A DNA stretch of 64,000 bases from an uncultured SAR92 cluster bacterium (GTDB lineage: Bacteria; Pseudomonadota; Gammaproteobacteria; Pseudomonadales; Porticoccaceae), in NCBI GenBank assembly GCA_902596775.1, contig CACJVE010000004.1, positions 1-64,000 on the forward strand. Reading direction: 5' to 3'. This document shows, piece after piece, positions 37,596-46,937 of the stretch; positions within the stretch are counted from its first letter, which is position 1, and each line of letters starts with the position of its first letter. The position numbers and the translations under genes were made by a program. The notes beneath the pieces were generated by a model. It was given only the letters and a program-made list of their open reading frames with translations, was not told where the DNA came from and ran no database searches.

Positions 37596-38051
37596 GACAA
37601 TTACACCGTTATTATCAGAATACACAAATGCTCCTGATTGGAATTTCACACCTCCAAACTCAATATCATGGCCAAACTCCCCCAAACCTCTTTTTTCCGA
37701 TTTTTTTGGATATGCTCCTAACGCCTTGATGCCAATTTGCATCTTCGCGAGCTCATCAACATCTCTCACCATTCCATTAATCAAAATTCCTGCCCAATTA
37801 TTCTGACACGCCAGTAACGCTAAATTATCTCCAAGATATGCACAAGCACTGCTTGCACCGCCATTAACAACCAAAACTTTCCCAGTACCATCGTCTCCAA
37901 GCAGCCGCCTTAGCAATGAATTATCTTCTGGGCACTCAACCGTTACAATTTCGCCGGAAAATTTATCTACTGCTCCAAAGTTTTTAAAATCAAACTGAAG
38001 GATCTGGATCTTGTCTGAATACTCATCACAAAAATCTGGCACAGACTTCAT
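37575..38051 (-). CDS. RraA-family protein (RNase E regulator or 2-oxoacid aldolase-like)
   Basis: This 158-residue protein resembles RraA: DFCDEYSDKIQILQ, FSGEIVTVECPEDNSLLR, VLVVNGGASSACAYLGDNLALLACQNNW, and MVRDVDELAKMQIGIKALG. RraA trimers bind RNase E and slow mRNA decay, but the same fold includes 4-hydroxy-4-methyl-2-oxoglutarate/oxaloacetate-acting enzymes that use a D-x20-RD motif, and the RD pair is present here (with GDN upstream). Its start overlaps the malate synthase stop by 4 bases, so it is translationally coupled to glyoxylate metabolism. RraA is the better match; a metabolic role is a possibility raised by context. Confidence 0.85.
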   Translation of the reverse strand: MKSVPDFCDEYSDKIQILQFDFKNFGAVDKFSGEIVTVECPEDNSLLRRLLGDDGTGKVLVVNGGASSACAYLGDNLALLACQNNWAGILINGMVRDVDELAKMQIGIKALGAYPKKSEKRGLGEFGHDIEFGGVKFQSGAFVYSDNNGVIVSSSQLL

Positions 38052-40222
38052 TCTGATGCTTCCTTTGCTTTAACTTCTTGTCTAAATGAATGGAGAAGAG
38101 GTTCTGTGTATCCATTGGGCTGTGTAATGCCATCAAAAATAAGGGACGCTGCAGCTCTGAAAGCACTATTTGTCAAAAAATCATCACTCAGCAATCGATA
38201 CTTAGGATCTCCTGCATTTTGCTCATCTACAATCCTCGCCATTCTCTCCATAGATTCTTGAATTGATTTTTCTGAGCAAACACCATGTGCAATCCAATTC
38301 GCAAGAATTTGACTTGATATTCGTAGAGTTGCCCTGTCCTCCATAAGCCCAATATTATTTATATCAGGAACCTTAGAACAACCAATTCCTTGATCAATCC
38401 ACTTCACAACATAACCTAGTATTCCCTGAATATTATTATCAACCTCGCGTTGTATCTCTATTTTTGTTAGTGTTTTTGGATCAAACAAAGGAAGCATTAG
38501 CATATCGTCTATATAATCCTCATCTTTCTTCATTAACTTTTTTTGTTGATCGCAAACAGAAACTTCATGGTAGTGAAGCGCATGCAACGAGGCTGCTGTG
38601 GGCGAGGGAACCCATGCGCATGAAGCTCCAGACTCAGGGTGGTTGATCTTCTCACGCATCATATCAGCCATTAAATCAGGTTTGGCCCACATCCCCTTCC
38701 CTATCTGTGCTTTTTTATGGAATCCGGTCTTTAATCCTACATTAACGTTATTTTTTTCATAGGCATGAAGCCAAAGCATTTCCTTAAATTGATCCTTTGG
38801 AGGCACTGGTCCCTTCGACATATTGGTATGAATTTCATCACCGGTTCTATCTAAAAAACCGGTATTAATGAAAACGATACGATTTTGAACCGCTCTCACA
38901 CATTCATATAAATTAACAGAGGTCCGCTTTTCTTCATCCATCAAACCTACTTTTATTGTGCCTAACTTTAAGCCCAATAAACGCTCACATTCACTGAATA
39001 ATTCATCTGTAAATTTGACCTCTTCGGGCCCGTGCATTTTTGGTTTTACAATATAAATACTGCCTGTTTTTGAGTTGCGTTGGTAAACTTTCAGATCATG
39101 AAGGGATATTAATGACGTTATTACCGCATCCATTATTCCTTCGTAGATTTCAGAGCCATCAGGTAACAGAATTGACTCATTAGTCATCAAATGACCTACG
39201 TTACGAATAAACATTAAACTTCGTGAGGGAACGACCAATACTGATCCATCCAATGTCCTGAATTCTCTATCTGAGTTGAGTTTCCTTTTAAAGGATGAAT
39301 CATTACGAATAATTTCAGATGTCAAAGATCCAGTAATTAAACCAAACCAATTTTTATAAGACAGCAACTTATCTTCTGCATCCACTGCGGAAACTGAATC
39401 CTCACAGTCAAGAATTGTTGATATAGCTGATTCAAGCATTATGTCCTTTACGCCCGCTAAATCCGTGCTACCAACATTAGACTTAAAATCTACTTTAATT
39501 TCTATCTTTAAATTATTGTTTTCTAATAGAATTGAAGTTGGATTTTCTTTGTCTCCGAGATAACCTAAAAGCTTTCCCGGCTGCTTTAGCTTATAAGACT
39601 TATTATTTTTATCGATACACAATAAGCCCTCAGACAATGAAATTTGATACTGAAAGACCTTGTTATGAGATATACCGTCAATTGGGACACTTTTATCTAA
39701 AAAATCTCTCCCATAATTAACGACATATTCACCTCGTTTTGCGTTATAACCAGGACCTTTCTCCAAGCCAGGTGATTCTGGGATCACATCATTACCATAG
39801 AGTGCATCATAAAGGCTCCCCCATCTCGCGTTCACTGCATTTATCGCAAACCGAGCATTCATGATAGGCACCACTAATTGAGGGCCTGCCTTCTTACTGA
39901 CTTCATCGTCAACATTTTCAGAACTTATTGTAAAATCTGGCCCAACAGCCTTCAAATATCCTATTTCCTCCAAAAAAGCTCTGTATTCAAAAAAATCACC
40001 ATTTGCTTTATTATTTTCATGCCAATCATCCAGCAAACCTTGAATCCGATCTCGCTCAACAAGTAAATCTTTATTTTTTGGAGTTAGCTTGTAAATAAGA
40101 TCACTAAAGCCTCTCCAAAATTCTAAATTATTAAATTTAAGCGGCGGTAAAACTTCTGTATTTATAAACTCAAATAGTGTGGCATCCACTTTCAGATTAG
40201 CAATTTCAATTCTACTATTCAT
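38048..40222 (-). CDS. glcB: Malate synthase G
   Basis: This 724-residue protein is the long G isoform (E. coli GlcB 723). Recognised blocks are VVPIMNARFAINAVNARWGSLYDALYG, ILDCEDSVSAVDAEDK (metal/acetyl-CoA region), VKPKMHGPEEV, FINTGFLDRTGDEIHT, and GASCAWVPSPTAASLHALHYHEV. It condenses glyoxylate and acetyl-CoA to malate, the second step of the glyoxylate shunt. It lies downstream of the LysR regulator (26-base gap) on the same strand, and isocitrate lyase is divergent just beyond. Using isoform G with AceA is common in Pseudomonas-like bacteria. Confidence 0.96.
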   Translation of the reverse strand: MNSRIEIANLKVDATLFEFINTEVLPPLKFNNLEFWRGFSDLIYKLTPKNKDLLVERDRIQGLLDDWHENNKANGDFFEYRAFLEEIGYLKAVGPDFTISSENVDDEVSKKAGPQLVVPIMNARFAINAVNARWGSLYDALYGNDVIPESPGLEKGPGYNAKRGEYVVNYGRDFLDKSVPIDGISHNKVFQYQISLSEGLLCIDKNNKSYKLKQPGKLLGYLGDKENPTSILLENNNLKIEIKVDFKSNVGSTDLAGVKDIMLESAISTILDCEDSVSAVDAEDKLLSYKNWFGLITGSLTSEIIRNDSSFKRKLNSDREFRTLDGSVLVVPSRSLMFIRNVGHLMTNESILLPDGSEIYEGIMDAVITSLISLHDLKVYQRNSKTGSIYIVKPKMHGPEEVKFTDELFSECERLLGLKLGTIKVGLMDEEKRTSVNLYECVRAVQNRIVFINTGFLDRTGDEIHTNMSKGPVPPKDQFKEMLWLHAYEKNNVNVGLKTGFHKKAQIGKGMWAKPDLMADMMREKINHPESGASCAWVPSPTAASLHALHYHEVSVCDQQKKLMKKDEDYIDDMLMLPLFDPKTLTKIEIQREVDNNIQGILGYVVKWIDQGIGCSKVPDINNIGLMEDRATLRISSQILANWIAHGVCSEKSIQESMERMARIVDEQNAGDPKYRLLSDDFLTNSAFRAAASLIFDGITQPNGYTEPLLHSFRQEVKAKEASE

Positions 40223-40248
40223 TTACCGGTACTCCGTCAGTAATAAAT

Positions 40249-41190
40249 TTATTCAACATTATCATCAGAAATACTTTTGATTAATTGGCGCATCCACTTA
40301 TGACCCGGATCGTTTTGAAGAAGCGGACTCCAAAGCATTTTTAACTGCATTTTAGGGATATGAAAGGGAGGCTCTAATATAGAAAAGCTTTTATTATCCT
40401 GGACCTGCATTGCAGCTTTTGAAGGAAGCGTGACAATTAAATTTTCCTGTCCGCCCAATATTAAAGCTGCTTGATAATGTCGAGTAAATATGGAAATGTT
40501 TCTTTTCTTCCCAATTTTTTCAAGTGCATCATCTACCCATCCAAGTTTTTGAAATGTATCGGGACTAACACCAACTCCAACACCCATTCCTGTTTTACTG
40601 ACCCATACATGTTTAGCCTTTAAATATGTATCAAGATTCCATAGTTTCCGAATAGGATTTTTTGAATTTACAACACACGAAAAACCATCATTCCAAAGCA
40701 AAGATTGATGAAATGATAGTGGTAGATTATCAAAACGGTTTATAACGAGATCAACTTTTCCTCTTTCAACATCTGGAAAGCTAACATCACTGGGTGTCAT
40801 TATGTCTAACCTTATTGATGGTGCTCTTTTCGAAAGCTCAGTCAATAACACCGGTATCAGCGTAGTTTCACCATAATCGCTTGCCATAATACGAAATATC
40901 CTATTTGAACTCTTCGGATCAAAGCTTGACTTGGGTAATATCACCTGCTCAGAGGCATTTATCACAGATCTGATGAGCGGCTGTAATTCTTTCGCTCTCT
41001 CTGTCGGAGTCATACCATCACTAGTTCTGACTAAAATTGGGTCTGAAAAAAGTTCTCTGATTCGTTTAAGACCATTGGACATGGCCGGTTGACTAATGCC
41101 GAGTTCCTCTGCAGCACGTGTTACATTTTTTTCTCGAAGAAGCACATCAAGATACACAAGAAGGTTTAAATCGACATTAGCAATATTCAT
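40249..41190 (-). CDS. LysR-family regulator, likely of the glyoxylate shunt
   Basis: This 313-residue protein has the N-terminal winged HTH (LREKNVTRAAEELGISQPAMSNGLKRIRELF, DPILVRTSDGMTPT) and a LysR effector-binding domain. It is transcribed away from aceA across a 92-base gap and toward glcB, the classic position for a LysR activator of a divergent target. The gap contains an AT-rich region with the T-N11-A-like ATAATTCC-type symmetric sequence not clear enough to call. Regulation of aceA/glcB by acetate or C2 metabolites is inferred from position. Confidence 0.9.
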   Translation of the reverse strand: MNIANVDLNLLVYLDVLLREKNVTRAAEELGISQPAMSNGLKRIRELFSDPILVRTSDGMTPTERAKELQPLIRSVINASEQVILPKSSFDPKSSNRIFRIMASDYGETTLIPVLLTELSKRAPSIRLDIMTPSDVSFPDVERGKVDLVINRFDNLPLSFHQSLLWNDGFSCVVNSKNPIRKLWNLDTYLKAKHVWVSKTGMGVGVGVSPDTFQKLGWVDDALEKIGKKRNISIFTRHYQAALILGGQENLIVTLPSKAAMQVQDNKSFSILEPPFHIPKMQLKMLWSPLLQNDPGHKWMRQLIKSISDDNVE

Positions 41191-41282
41191 ATAATAAATA
41201 CCCGAGATATAAATTATAATCTGGAATTATGACTAGATCATACATAAACTTCGCAACTTTGCAAAATATGAGAGGGTAGAAG

Positions 41283-42860
41283 ATGCTGGAACAAGAGGAA
41301 TTAAATTCGATTCAAAATAATATTAACAAACATGGTTCATCATGGAACTCTATCAATCCAGAGTCAGTTCGGAGGTTAAGATTACAAAACAGATTCCAAA
41401 CAGGTATCGAAATCGCAAAGTACACCTCTGAAATCATGAGGAGGGACATGAGCGCATACGATAATGACCCATCACTTTTTACACAATCCCTCGGTTGCTG
41501 GCATGGGTTCATTGGCCAACAGAAAATGATTTCAGTAAAAAAACATTTTGGCGATACGTCTGGGAAGTACTTATACCTCTCGGGTTGGATGATAGCAGCT
41601 ATGAGATCAGAGTTCGGCCCTTTACCTGATCAATCGATGCACGAGAAGACATCCGTGCCAGCCCTAATAGAGGAGCTCTATACTTTTTTAAGACAAGCGG
41701 ACGCAAGAGAACTCGGAGATTTGTTCACAAAATTAGATAATGCGAATGATAACGATAGATCCCGGATTCAAAAGGAAATTGAAAATTTCAAAACTCATGT
41801 GGTCCCAATAATCGCAGATATTGATGCTGGGTTTGGAAATGCAGAAGCAACATATTTGCTGGCAAAAAGAATGATAGAGGCTGGAGCATGCTGCATTCAG
41901 ATTGAAAATCAAGTTTCCGACGAAAAGCAATGCGGACACCAAGATGGAAAAGTAACTGTACCTCATGCTGATTTTCTCGCAAAAATAAATGCCATAAGAT
42001 ATGCATTTTTAGAACTTGGGGTAGAGGAAGGTATCATTGTTGCAAGAACAGACTCGCTCGGAGCGGGTTTAACAAAACAGCTTGCTGTTAGTAATGAGCC
42101 TGGTGATTTAGGTGATCTATATAATTCATTTCTCGATTGCGATGAGGTCGACTTGTCAACGATTCAGAGCAATGATGTGGTTATCTATCAGAACGGACGT
42201 CTTGTGAAGCCTAAGAGATTACCAAGTAATCTGTTTCAATTTAAGAAAGGTTCGGGCGAAGACAGATGCGTTCTTGACTGCATAACTAGTCTACAAAACG
42301 GTGCAGATTTAATATGGATCGAAACAGAGAAACCTCATATTAATCAAATAGGATCGATGGTGAAGAAGATTAGGGAGGTAGTTCCAGATGCAAAAGTTGT
42401 TTACAACAATAGCCCGTCCTTTAACTGGACACTCAACTTCAGACAACAAGTTTTTGACTCATGGGACTCTGAAGGGAAAGATCTTTCAAACTACAATCGT
42501 GAGGATTTAATGGAGGCAAAGTTCGATGAATCTGAACTTGCAATTGAGGCAGATGAGCGAATAAGAACATTTCAATTAGATGCGTCGAGAGAGGCTGGAA
42601 TCTTTCATCATCTCATTACTTTGCCAACATACCATACTGCCGCATTGTCAACTGATAATCTTGCAAAGCTGTATTTTGGCGATCAAGGCATGCTTGGATA
42701 TGTGGGTCAGGTTCAGAGAAATGAGATAAGACAAGGTATTGCCTGCGTAAAGCATCAAAATATGGCAGGATCGGATATGGGTGATGAACACAAAGAATAT
42801 TTCTCAGGATCTGCTGCTTTAAAGGCTTCAGGTAAAGACAATACAATGAACCAATTTTAG
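41283..42860 (+). CDS. aceA: Isocitrate lyase (long, Pseudomonas-type)
   Basis: The protein has 525 residues, about 90 longer than E. coli AceA, matching the Pseudomonas-type subfamily. The active-site loop is KQCGHQDGKVTVP with catalytic C217 (the first loop residue after Lys is Gln rather than Lys/Arg). Other blocks are ADIDAGFGNAEATY (substrate Asp), VARTDSLGAG and NNSPSFNWTLNF. It splits isocitrate to glyoxylate and succinate. Divergent from the LysR gene; a RBS-like GAGGG is found before the ATG. Growth on acetate or fatty acids is implied. Confidence 0.96.
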   Translation: MLEQEELNSIQNNINKHGSSWNSINPESVRRLRLQNRFQTGIEIAKYTSEIMRRDMSAYDNDPSLFTQSLGCWHGFIGQQKMISVKKHFGDTSGKYLYLSGWMIAAMRSEFGPLPDQSMHEKTSVPALIEELYTFLRQADARELGDLFTKLDNANDNDRSRIQKEIENFKTHVVPIIADIDAGFGNAEATYLLAKRMIEAGACCIQIENQVSDEKQCGHQDGKVTVPHADFLAKINAIRYAFLELGVEEGIIVARTDSLGAGLTKQLAVSNEPGDLGDLYNSFLDCDEVDLSTIQSNDVVIYQNGRLVKPKRLPSNLFQFKKGSGEDRCVLDCITSLQNGADLIWIETEKPHINQIGSMVKKIREVVPDAKVVYNNSPSFNWTLNFRQQVFDSWDSEGKDLSNYNREDLMEAKFDESELAIEADERIRTFQLDASREAGIFHHLITLPTYHTAALSTDNLAKLYFGDQGMLGYVGQVQRNEIRQGIACVKHQNMAGSDMGDEHKEYFSGSAALKASGKDNTMNQF

Positions 42861-42905
42861 TGATATGCAGATGGTTGTAAGGTCACAGGTATGTCTTGTT
42901 ATTCA

Positions 42906-42934
42906 TTGACGTTAATCTCCTCGCCCAGTATGAT
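42906..42934 (+). promoter_or_regulatory. Sigma-70 promoter for the tRNA cluster
   Basis: TTGACG at 42906-42911 and TATGAT at 42929-42934 are separated by exactly 17 bases. A GC-rich stretch (TCGCGA) follows directly, the kind of discriminator that makes stable-RNA promoters subject to stringent control. The first tRNA begins about 30 bases after the expected transcript start. Confidence 0.7.
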
Positions 42935-42970
42935 TCGCGATCTCATATATGAGCGTTTGAGTTGATAAAT

Positions 42971-43047
42971 CGGGGATTAGCGCAGTCTGGTAGCGCGCCT
43001 GCTTTGGGAGCAGGATGTCGGGGGTTCAAATCCCTCATCCCCGACCA
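42971..43047 (+). tRNA. tRNA-Pro (anticodon TGG)
   Basis: This is a 77-base cloverleaf with encoded CCA. The acceptor pair is CGGGGAT/ATCCCCG, the T arm has GGTTCAAAT, and the anticodon loop TTTGGGA flanked by CCTGC/GCAGG gives TGG, reading proline codons CCN. It is the first of three tRNAs transcribed together. Confidence 0.95.
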
Positions 43048-43067
43048 ATTTTAGGTTTCATTAAGTT

Positions 43068-43144
43068 GCGCCCGTAGCTCAGTTGGATAGAGCATCTGCC
43101 TTCTAAGCAGAGGGTCGCAGGTTCGAATCCTGCCGGGCGCGCCA
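43068..43144 (+). tRNA. tRNA-Arg (anticodon TCT)
   Basis: This is a 77-base cloverleaf with encoded CCA. The acceptor is GCGCCCG/CGGGCGC, the D arm is AGCTCAGTTGGATAGAGC, and the anticodon loop CTTCTAA between TCTGC and GCAGA gives TCT, for AGA/AGG codons. It is 20 bases after tRNA-Pro. Confidence 0.95.
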
Positions 43145-43166
43145 TATCGAGATTTGCTTTGAAATG

Positions 43167-43242
43167 GTGGACGTAGCTCAGTTGGTAGAGCCCCGGATTG
43201 TGATTCCGGTGGTCGCGGGTTCAATCCCCGTCGTCCACCCCA
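43167..43242 (+). tRNA. tRNA-His (anticodon GTG)
   Basis: This is a 76-base cloverleaf with encoded CCA. The acceptor is GTGGACG/CGTCCAC, with a G at 43166 that can serve as the extra G-1 opposite the discriminator C, the identity element for histidyl-tRNA synthetase. The anticodon loop contains GTG. The Arg-His pair with a Pro tRNA recalls the argX-hisR-leuT-proM cluster of E. coli; no Leu tRNA is seen here. Confidence 0.95.
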
Positions 43243-43320
43243 TTCATTTACCAACTACTTAGACTTTTTTATACGTAATCATTTTTGATAAGATAAAGAT
43301 CCTAGATTCAGGAGTTTAAA

Positions 43321-44550
43321 ATGTCTCCCTCATTAGATTTAAATTTTGTCAGAGATCAATTTCCCGCTTTCTCAGAGCCCTCATTAAATGATTTTGCGCA
43401 CTTTGAAAATGCAGGAGGTTCGTTTCCCTGCAAACAGTGTGTTGACGCTCTAACAAAATTTTATCGGACAACAAAGGTTCAGCCCTACTATGGATTTGCA
43501 CCATCGTCAGAGGCTGGAGATTTAATGAGCTCTGCTCGAGTTCGATTATCTGAATGGCTAAACGTGACTCCAGATGAGGTTCACTTTAGTACATCTACGT
43601 CGCAAAATAGTTATGTAATATATAATGCTTTTCGCGAATATCTATCGTCCGGTGATGAAATAGTTGTTACAAATCAAGACCACGAAGCCAACATCGGAGT
43701 GTGGACTCGTCTTGAAACTGGTGGAATCATAGTAAAAACCTGGGAGGTTAATAAGGATACTGCAGAGCTAGAGATCGAGAATTTAGATGCAGTTTTGACC
43801 GACAAAACAAAATTTGTAGCGTTTACGCATTGCTCTAATATTGTTGGGAGTATAAATCCTGTGAAGGAATGGATTAAGAGAATCCATTCAGCCGGAGCAC
43901 TTGCAATAGTTGATGGCGTCTCGTATGCAGGTCATGGTTTTCCAAATATTGGTGATATTGATGCGGATATATATTTCTTCTCAATGTATAAAGTTTATGG
44001 TCCACATCTGGGAATCATGTATATGAAGCAAGCGCTAAATGAAGAGCTGCCGTCTCAAGGTCACTTTTTTAATGCTAAAGTTCCAACCAGTCGATTCACG
44101 CCATCTGGCCCTGATCATGCTCAGATAGCAGCAATAAATGGTGTCATAGATTATTTTGATTTAGTCCATGCTCATCATTTCGCACAATTTAGTAAAACAG
44201 TTAAGACCAATGATATAAGCAAATTGTTTCAAGATGCGGAGAAAATAAATTTAGAACCTTTGTTAGATTTTCTCTCTCAGAGCACATCGATTAAAATTAT
44301 TGGTAAAAATAAAACATCAATGCGCGCCCCTACCGTGTCGTTCATCTCGTCAAAGATCACTCCCCACCATATATCTAAGGAGCTTGCTAAGAAGAAAATT
44401 GGAATTGCAAATGGCAATTGTTACGCATATAGACTAATGAAGGCTATTGGAATTGAGCCAGATAGTGGCGTCGCTCGAATTTCATTCGTACATTACACAA
44501 GTTCTGATGAAATTGAAAAATTAATAATCGCTTTAGATAAAATCATATAA
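43321..44550 (+). CDS. Class V aminotransferase (cysteine-desulfurase-like, PLP)
   Basis: This 409-residue fold-type I PLP enzyme starts with VRDQFPAFSEPSLNDFAHFENAGGSFPCK, typical of the CsdA/isopenicillin-epimerase-like branch. It has the cofactor-binding TSTSQNSYV, NQDHEANIGVW, VDGVSYAGHGFPNIGDIDADIYFFS and the PLP lysine in SMYKVYGPHLG. No clear catalytic Cys loop of a NifS/IscS enzyme is seen near the end, so a desulfurase activity is uncertain; transamination or lyase activity is possible. A ribosome site AGGAG precedes the ATG. It stands alone between the tRNAs and folD. Confidence 0.85.
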   Translation: MSPSLDLNFVRDQFPAFSEPSLNDFAHFENAGGSFPCKQCVDALTKFYRTTKVQPYYGFAPSSEAGDLMSSARVRLSEWLNVTPDEVHFSTSTSQNSYVIYNAFREYLSSGDEIVVTNQDHEANIGVWTRLETGGIIVKTWEVNKDTAELEIENLDAVLTDKTKFVAFTHCSNIVGSINPVKEWIKRIHSAGALAIVDGVSYAGHGFPNIGDIDADIYFFSMYKVYGPHLGIMYMKQALNEELPSQGHFFNAKVPTSRFTPSGPDHAQIAAINGVIDYFDLVHAHHFAQFSKTVKTNDISKLFQDAEKINLEPLLDFLSQSTSIKIIGKNKTSMRAPTVSFISSKITPHHISKELAKKKIGIANGNCYAYRLMKAIGIEPDSGVARISFVHYTSSDEIEKLIIALDKII

Positions 44551-44635
44551 AAGCCAAGATTAATTGTTTACTTGAAATTATCCTCGATTAAAATAACGAC
44601 CACTCACACACGCGCTCAAATTATAAGGAAATAAA

Positions 44636-45493
44636 ATGTCTGCAATAGTTCTTGATGGTAAAGCCCTGTCTAAAAAGTCAGAAAGTGACTTAGCGGAAAG
44701 AGTGAAGAAAATCAAAAGTATCAATAATGAAAGAGCGCCAATTCTAGCTACGATTCTTGTTGGAGACGACCCTGCATCAGCAACTTATGTCAAAATGAAA
44801 CAGAACGCATGCAAACGAATTGGAATGGAATCAATTGCAATTGAGATGCCTACGACCACCTCAACGAGAGAACTACTTACCAAGATTGATGAGTTAAATA
44901 CAAATAAGGATTGTCACGGCATTCTTCTTCAACATCCTGTGCCATCTCAAATAGACGAGCGCAGATGTTTTGATCATATCGCGATTGAAAAGGATGTAGA
45001 TGGAGTGACTTGTCACGGTTTTGGAAGAATGGTAATGCAACTAGACGCATACGGTTCTGCCACACCACAAGGAATTATGCGAATGCTGGAGAATTATCAA
45101 ATTGACCCAGCAGGAAAATATGCCGTAGTTGTAGGACGAAGTGCAATACTTGGAAAACCTATGTCGGCAATGCTTTTAAATGCAAATGCGACTGTAACAA
45201 TCTGCCACTCCAAGACCATTAATTTAGATAAAATTATAAAACAAGCAGATATCTTAGTAGGCGCAGTGGGACGCCCTGAGTTTATTAAATCTGACTGGAT
45301 TAAATCGGGCGCAGTAGTTATTGATGCTGGATATCATCCAGGAGGCTATGGAGATATAGAAGCCAGTAATTTAAGTGATATTGCTTCAGCATTTACTCCA
45401 GTGCCAGGAGGAGTCGGACCAATGACCATCAATACTTTGATTCAACAAACAGTTATTTCTGCTGAAAAGAGCTTACTTCAGAACAAAAAGTAA
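44636..45493 (+). CDS. folD: Bifunctional methylenetetrahydrofolate dehydrogenase/cyclohydrolase
   Basis: This 285-residue protein has all FolD blocks: [16 protein letters not shown] (catalytic Lys and Tyr), [37 protein letters not shown] (NADP-binding), and [14 protein letters not shown]. It interconverts 5,10-methylene-, methenyl- and 10-formyl-tetrahydrofolate for purine and fMet synthesis. A TAAGGAAAT ribosome site lies before the ATG. Its stop is one base from the convergent sulfatase stop, the left border of the xylan locus. Confidence 0.95.
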   Translation: MSAIVLDGKALSKKSESDLAERVKKIKSINNERAPILATILVGDDPASATYVKMKQNACKRIGMESIAIEMPTTTSTRELLTKIDELNTNKDCHGILLQHPVPSQIDERRCFDHIAIEKDVDGVTCHGFGRMVMQLDAYGSATPQGIMRMLENYQIDPAGKYAVVVGRSAILGKPMSAMLLNANATVTICHSKTINLDKIIKQADILVGAVGRPEFIKSDWIKSGAVVIDAGYHPGGYGDIEASNLSDIASAFTPVPGGVGPMTINTLIQQTVISAEKSLLQNKK

Positions 45494-45494
45494 G

Positions 45495-46925
45495 TTAAAT
45501 GCCAAACTCTGAGACATGCTCAGATAAACGCTGATGGAGCGATTTCACTATCTCGGCGTACTCAGGCTCTCCAGACACATTGAAAGTTTCCTCTGGATCT
45601 AGGTTGTGATCGTAAAGCATCCGCTCTAAAACACCGCCGCGCTTATCTCTCCATTCCGTATATGAGTACTGATCAGTTTTAATAATCTCAGCAATCGCCC
45701 ATCTTGGAAAAACAGCACTTTTGCCCTGTGAAGATGGATTTTTAAGCTGTGCAGCAAAACTTTCTCCATCAAGTTGATCTAATTTTTTAAGTTTAGTCAG
45801 TTCAGTAATTGTTGGAAAGATATCAACAAATTCAACAAGACCATGAGATTTACCTGATTTAGATGTTCCACTTAAATGATCGGGCGTTCTGACTATAAGA
45901 GGGGTCCTTGTAGCAAGATCAAAAGGAGAATGTTTTGCCCATAAACCGTGCTCGCCAAGACTCCAACCATGGTCACCTAAGATAAAAACAATAGTGTTCT
46001 CAGTCAAATTTAAACTATCTAGCCTACTAAGAAGCATTCCAATCTGAGCATCTATGTAACTTACGCAAGCATAGTAGCCATGAATTAACTGTCTTGCTAT
46101 ATCGTCAGGCACAGGCAAAGGATTCTCAGGTATTCCATCAAACTTCCTTAATTCACCAAACGCATGCTTTGCTTTTGGTGGAGCTTTTGTTGGTTGCTCT
46201 GCGTTGTCTGGCAGGTGAATCTTCGAATGATCGTAAAGATCCCAATACTTTTTGGGGGCATTAAAGGGCAAATGTGGCTTTACAAATCCTACCGCGAGAA
46301 AGAACGGATCTTGCTTTTTAGACAAGACACCAAGTCGATTCAGAGCCTCTACTGTTGTCTTGCCATCAAAGTAAGAATTATCGTTTACTTCAGCTTTTTC
46401 AAAAGGTGGACCAGTTCTATTTTTCTTAAAAAAACTTATATTTTCATCCAGTAAATAGTTCCTATGCCCCATTCCATGTTCTACTTTTGGTTTCCATGGT
46501 GGGACACTCCAATCATCTGAAGAGTCGTCACTAAAATGCATTATCTTACCAATGCTGTGTGTTACATAATCATTTGATTTTAGCATCCCGAAGATTGTTT
46601 CAGCGTCTGGAGCGTCTTTATCAGCCCTCGCTTGATAGGTTCTGAACCTCACCTGATTTGGCCTAATACCTGTCATCATACTTGCTCGTGACGCACCGCA
46701 TACTGGGACATTAACGTAAGCGTTAGTAAAAATTGTTGCATTTTTAGAAAATTTATCAATATGAGGCGTTTTGACAACTGGGTGGTCGTAAATACCCAAT
46801 TCAGGACGCAAGTCATCAACCATTATAAAAAGTATATTGGGAGGTTTTGAGTTGTCAGCTAGACATATATATGAAAGCAATATCAAATTCAATGATATCG
46901 CTCCCATAGCTATCTTATTAAACAT
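45495..46925 (-). CDS. Secreted sulfatase, iduronate-2-sulfatase-like (S1_7-type)
   Basis: This 476-residue protein has a signal peptide (residues 1-23). The alkaline-phosphatase-fold sulfatase residues are present: N-terminal metal pair in IMVDDLRPELG, the formylglycine Cys C76 in PVCGASRASMMTG (C-x-A-x-R form), IGKIMH, VGFVKPHLPF, and ILGDHGWSLGEHGLWAKHS. The last motif and CGASR are typical of the iduronate-2-sulfatase-like subfamily. It would hydrolyse a 2-O- or similar sulfate ester on a sugar in the periplasm. It is the last gene of the left operon and resembles the sulfatase half of the protein at 57769. A sulfatase-modifying enzyme (FGE or anSME) must be encoded elsewhere. Confidence 0.9.
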   Translation of the reverse strand: MFNKIAMGAISLNLILLSYICLADNSKPPNILFIMVDDLRPELGIYDHPVVKTPHIDKFSKNATIFTNAYVNVPVCGASRASMMTGIRPNQVRFRTYQARADKDAPDAETIFGMLKSNDYVTHSIGKIMHFSDDSSDDWSVPPWKPKVEHGMGHRNYLLDENISFFKKNRTGPPFEKAEVNDNSYFDGKTTVEALNRLGVLSKKQDPFFLAVGFVKPHLPFNAPKKYWDLYDHSKIHLPDNAEQPTKAPPKAKHAFGELRKFDGIPENPLPVPDDIARQLIHGYYACVSYIDAQIGMLLSRLDSLNLTENTIVFILGDHGWSLGEHGLWAKHSPFDLATRTPLIVRTPDHLSGTSKSGKSHGLVEFVDIFPTITELTKLKKLDQLDGESFAAQLKNPSSQGKSAVFPRWAIAEIIKTDQYSYTEWRDKRGGVLERMLYDHNLDPEETFNVSGEPEYAEIVKSLHQRLSEHVSEFGI

Positions 46926-46937
46926 GGCGATATTTAA

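Noticed and set aside
43051..43254. Minus-strand 67-codon open frame
   Set aside because: It is the antisense of tRNA-Arg and tRNA-His; such spurious proteins (RGLNPRPP-type) are a known artefact.
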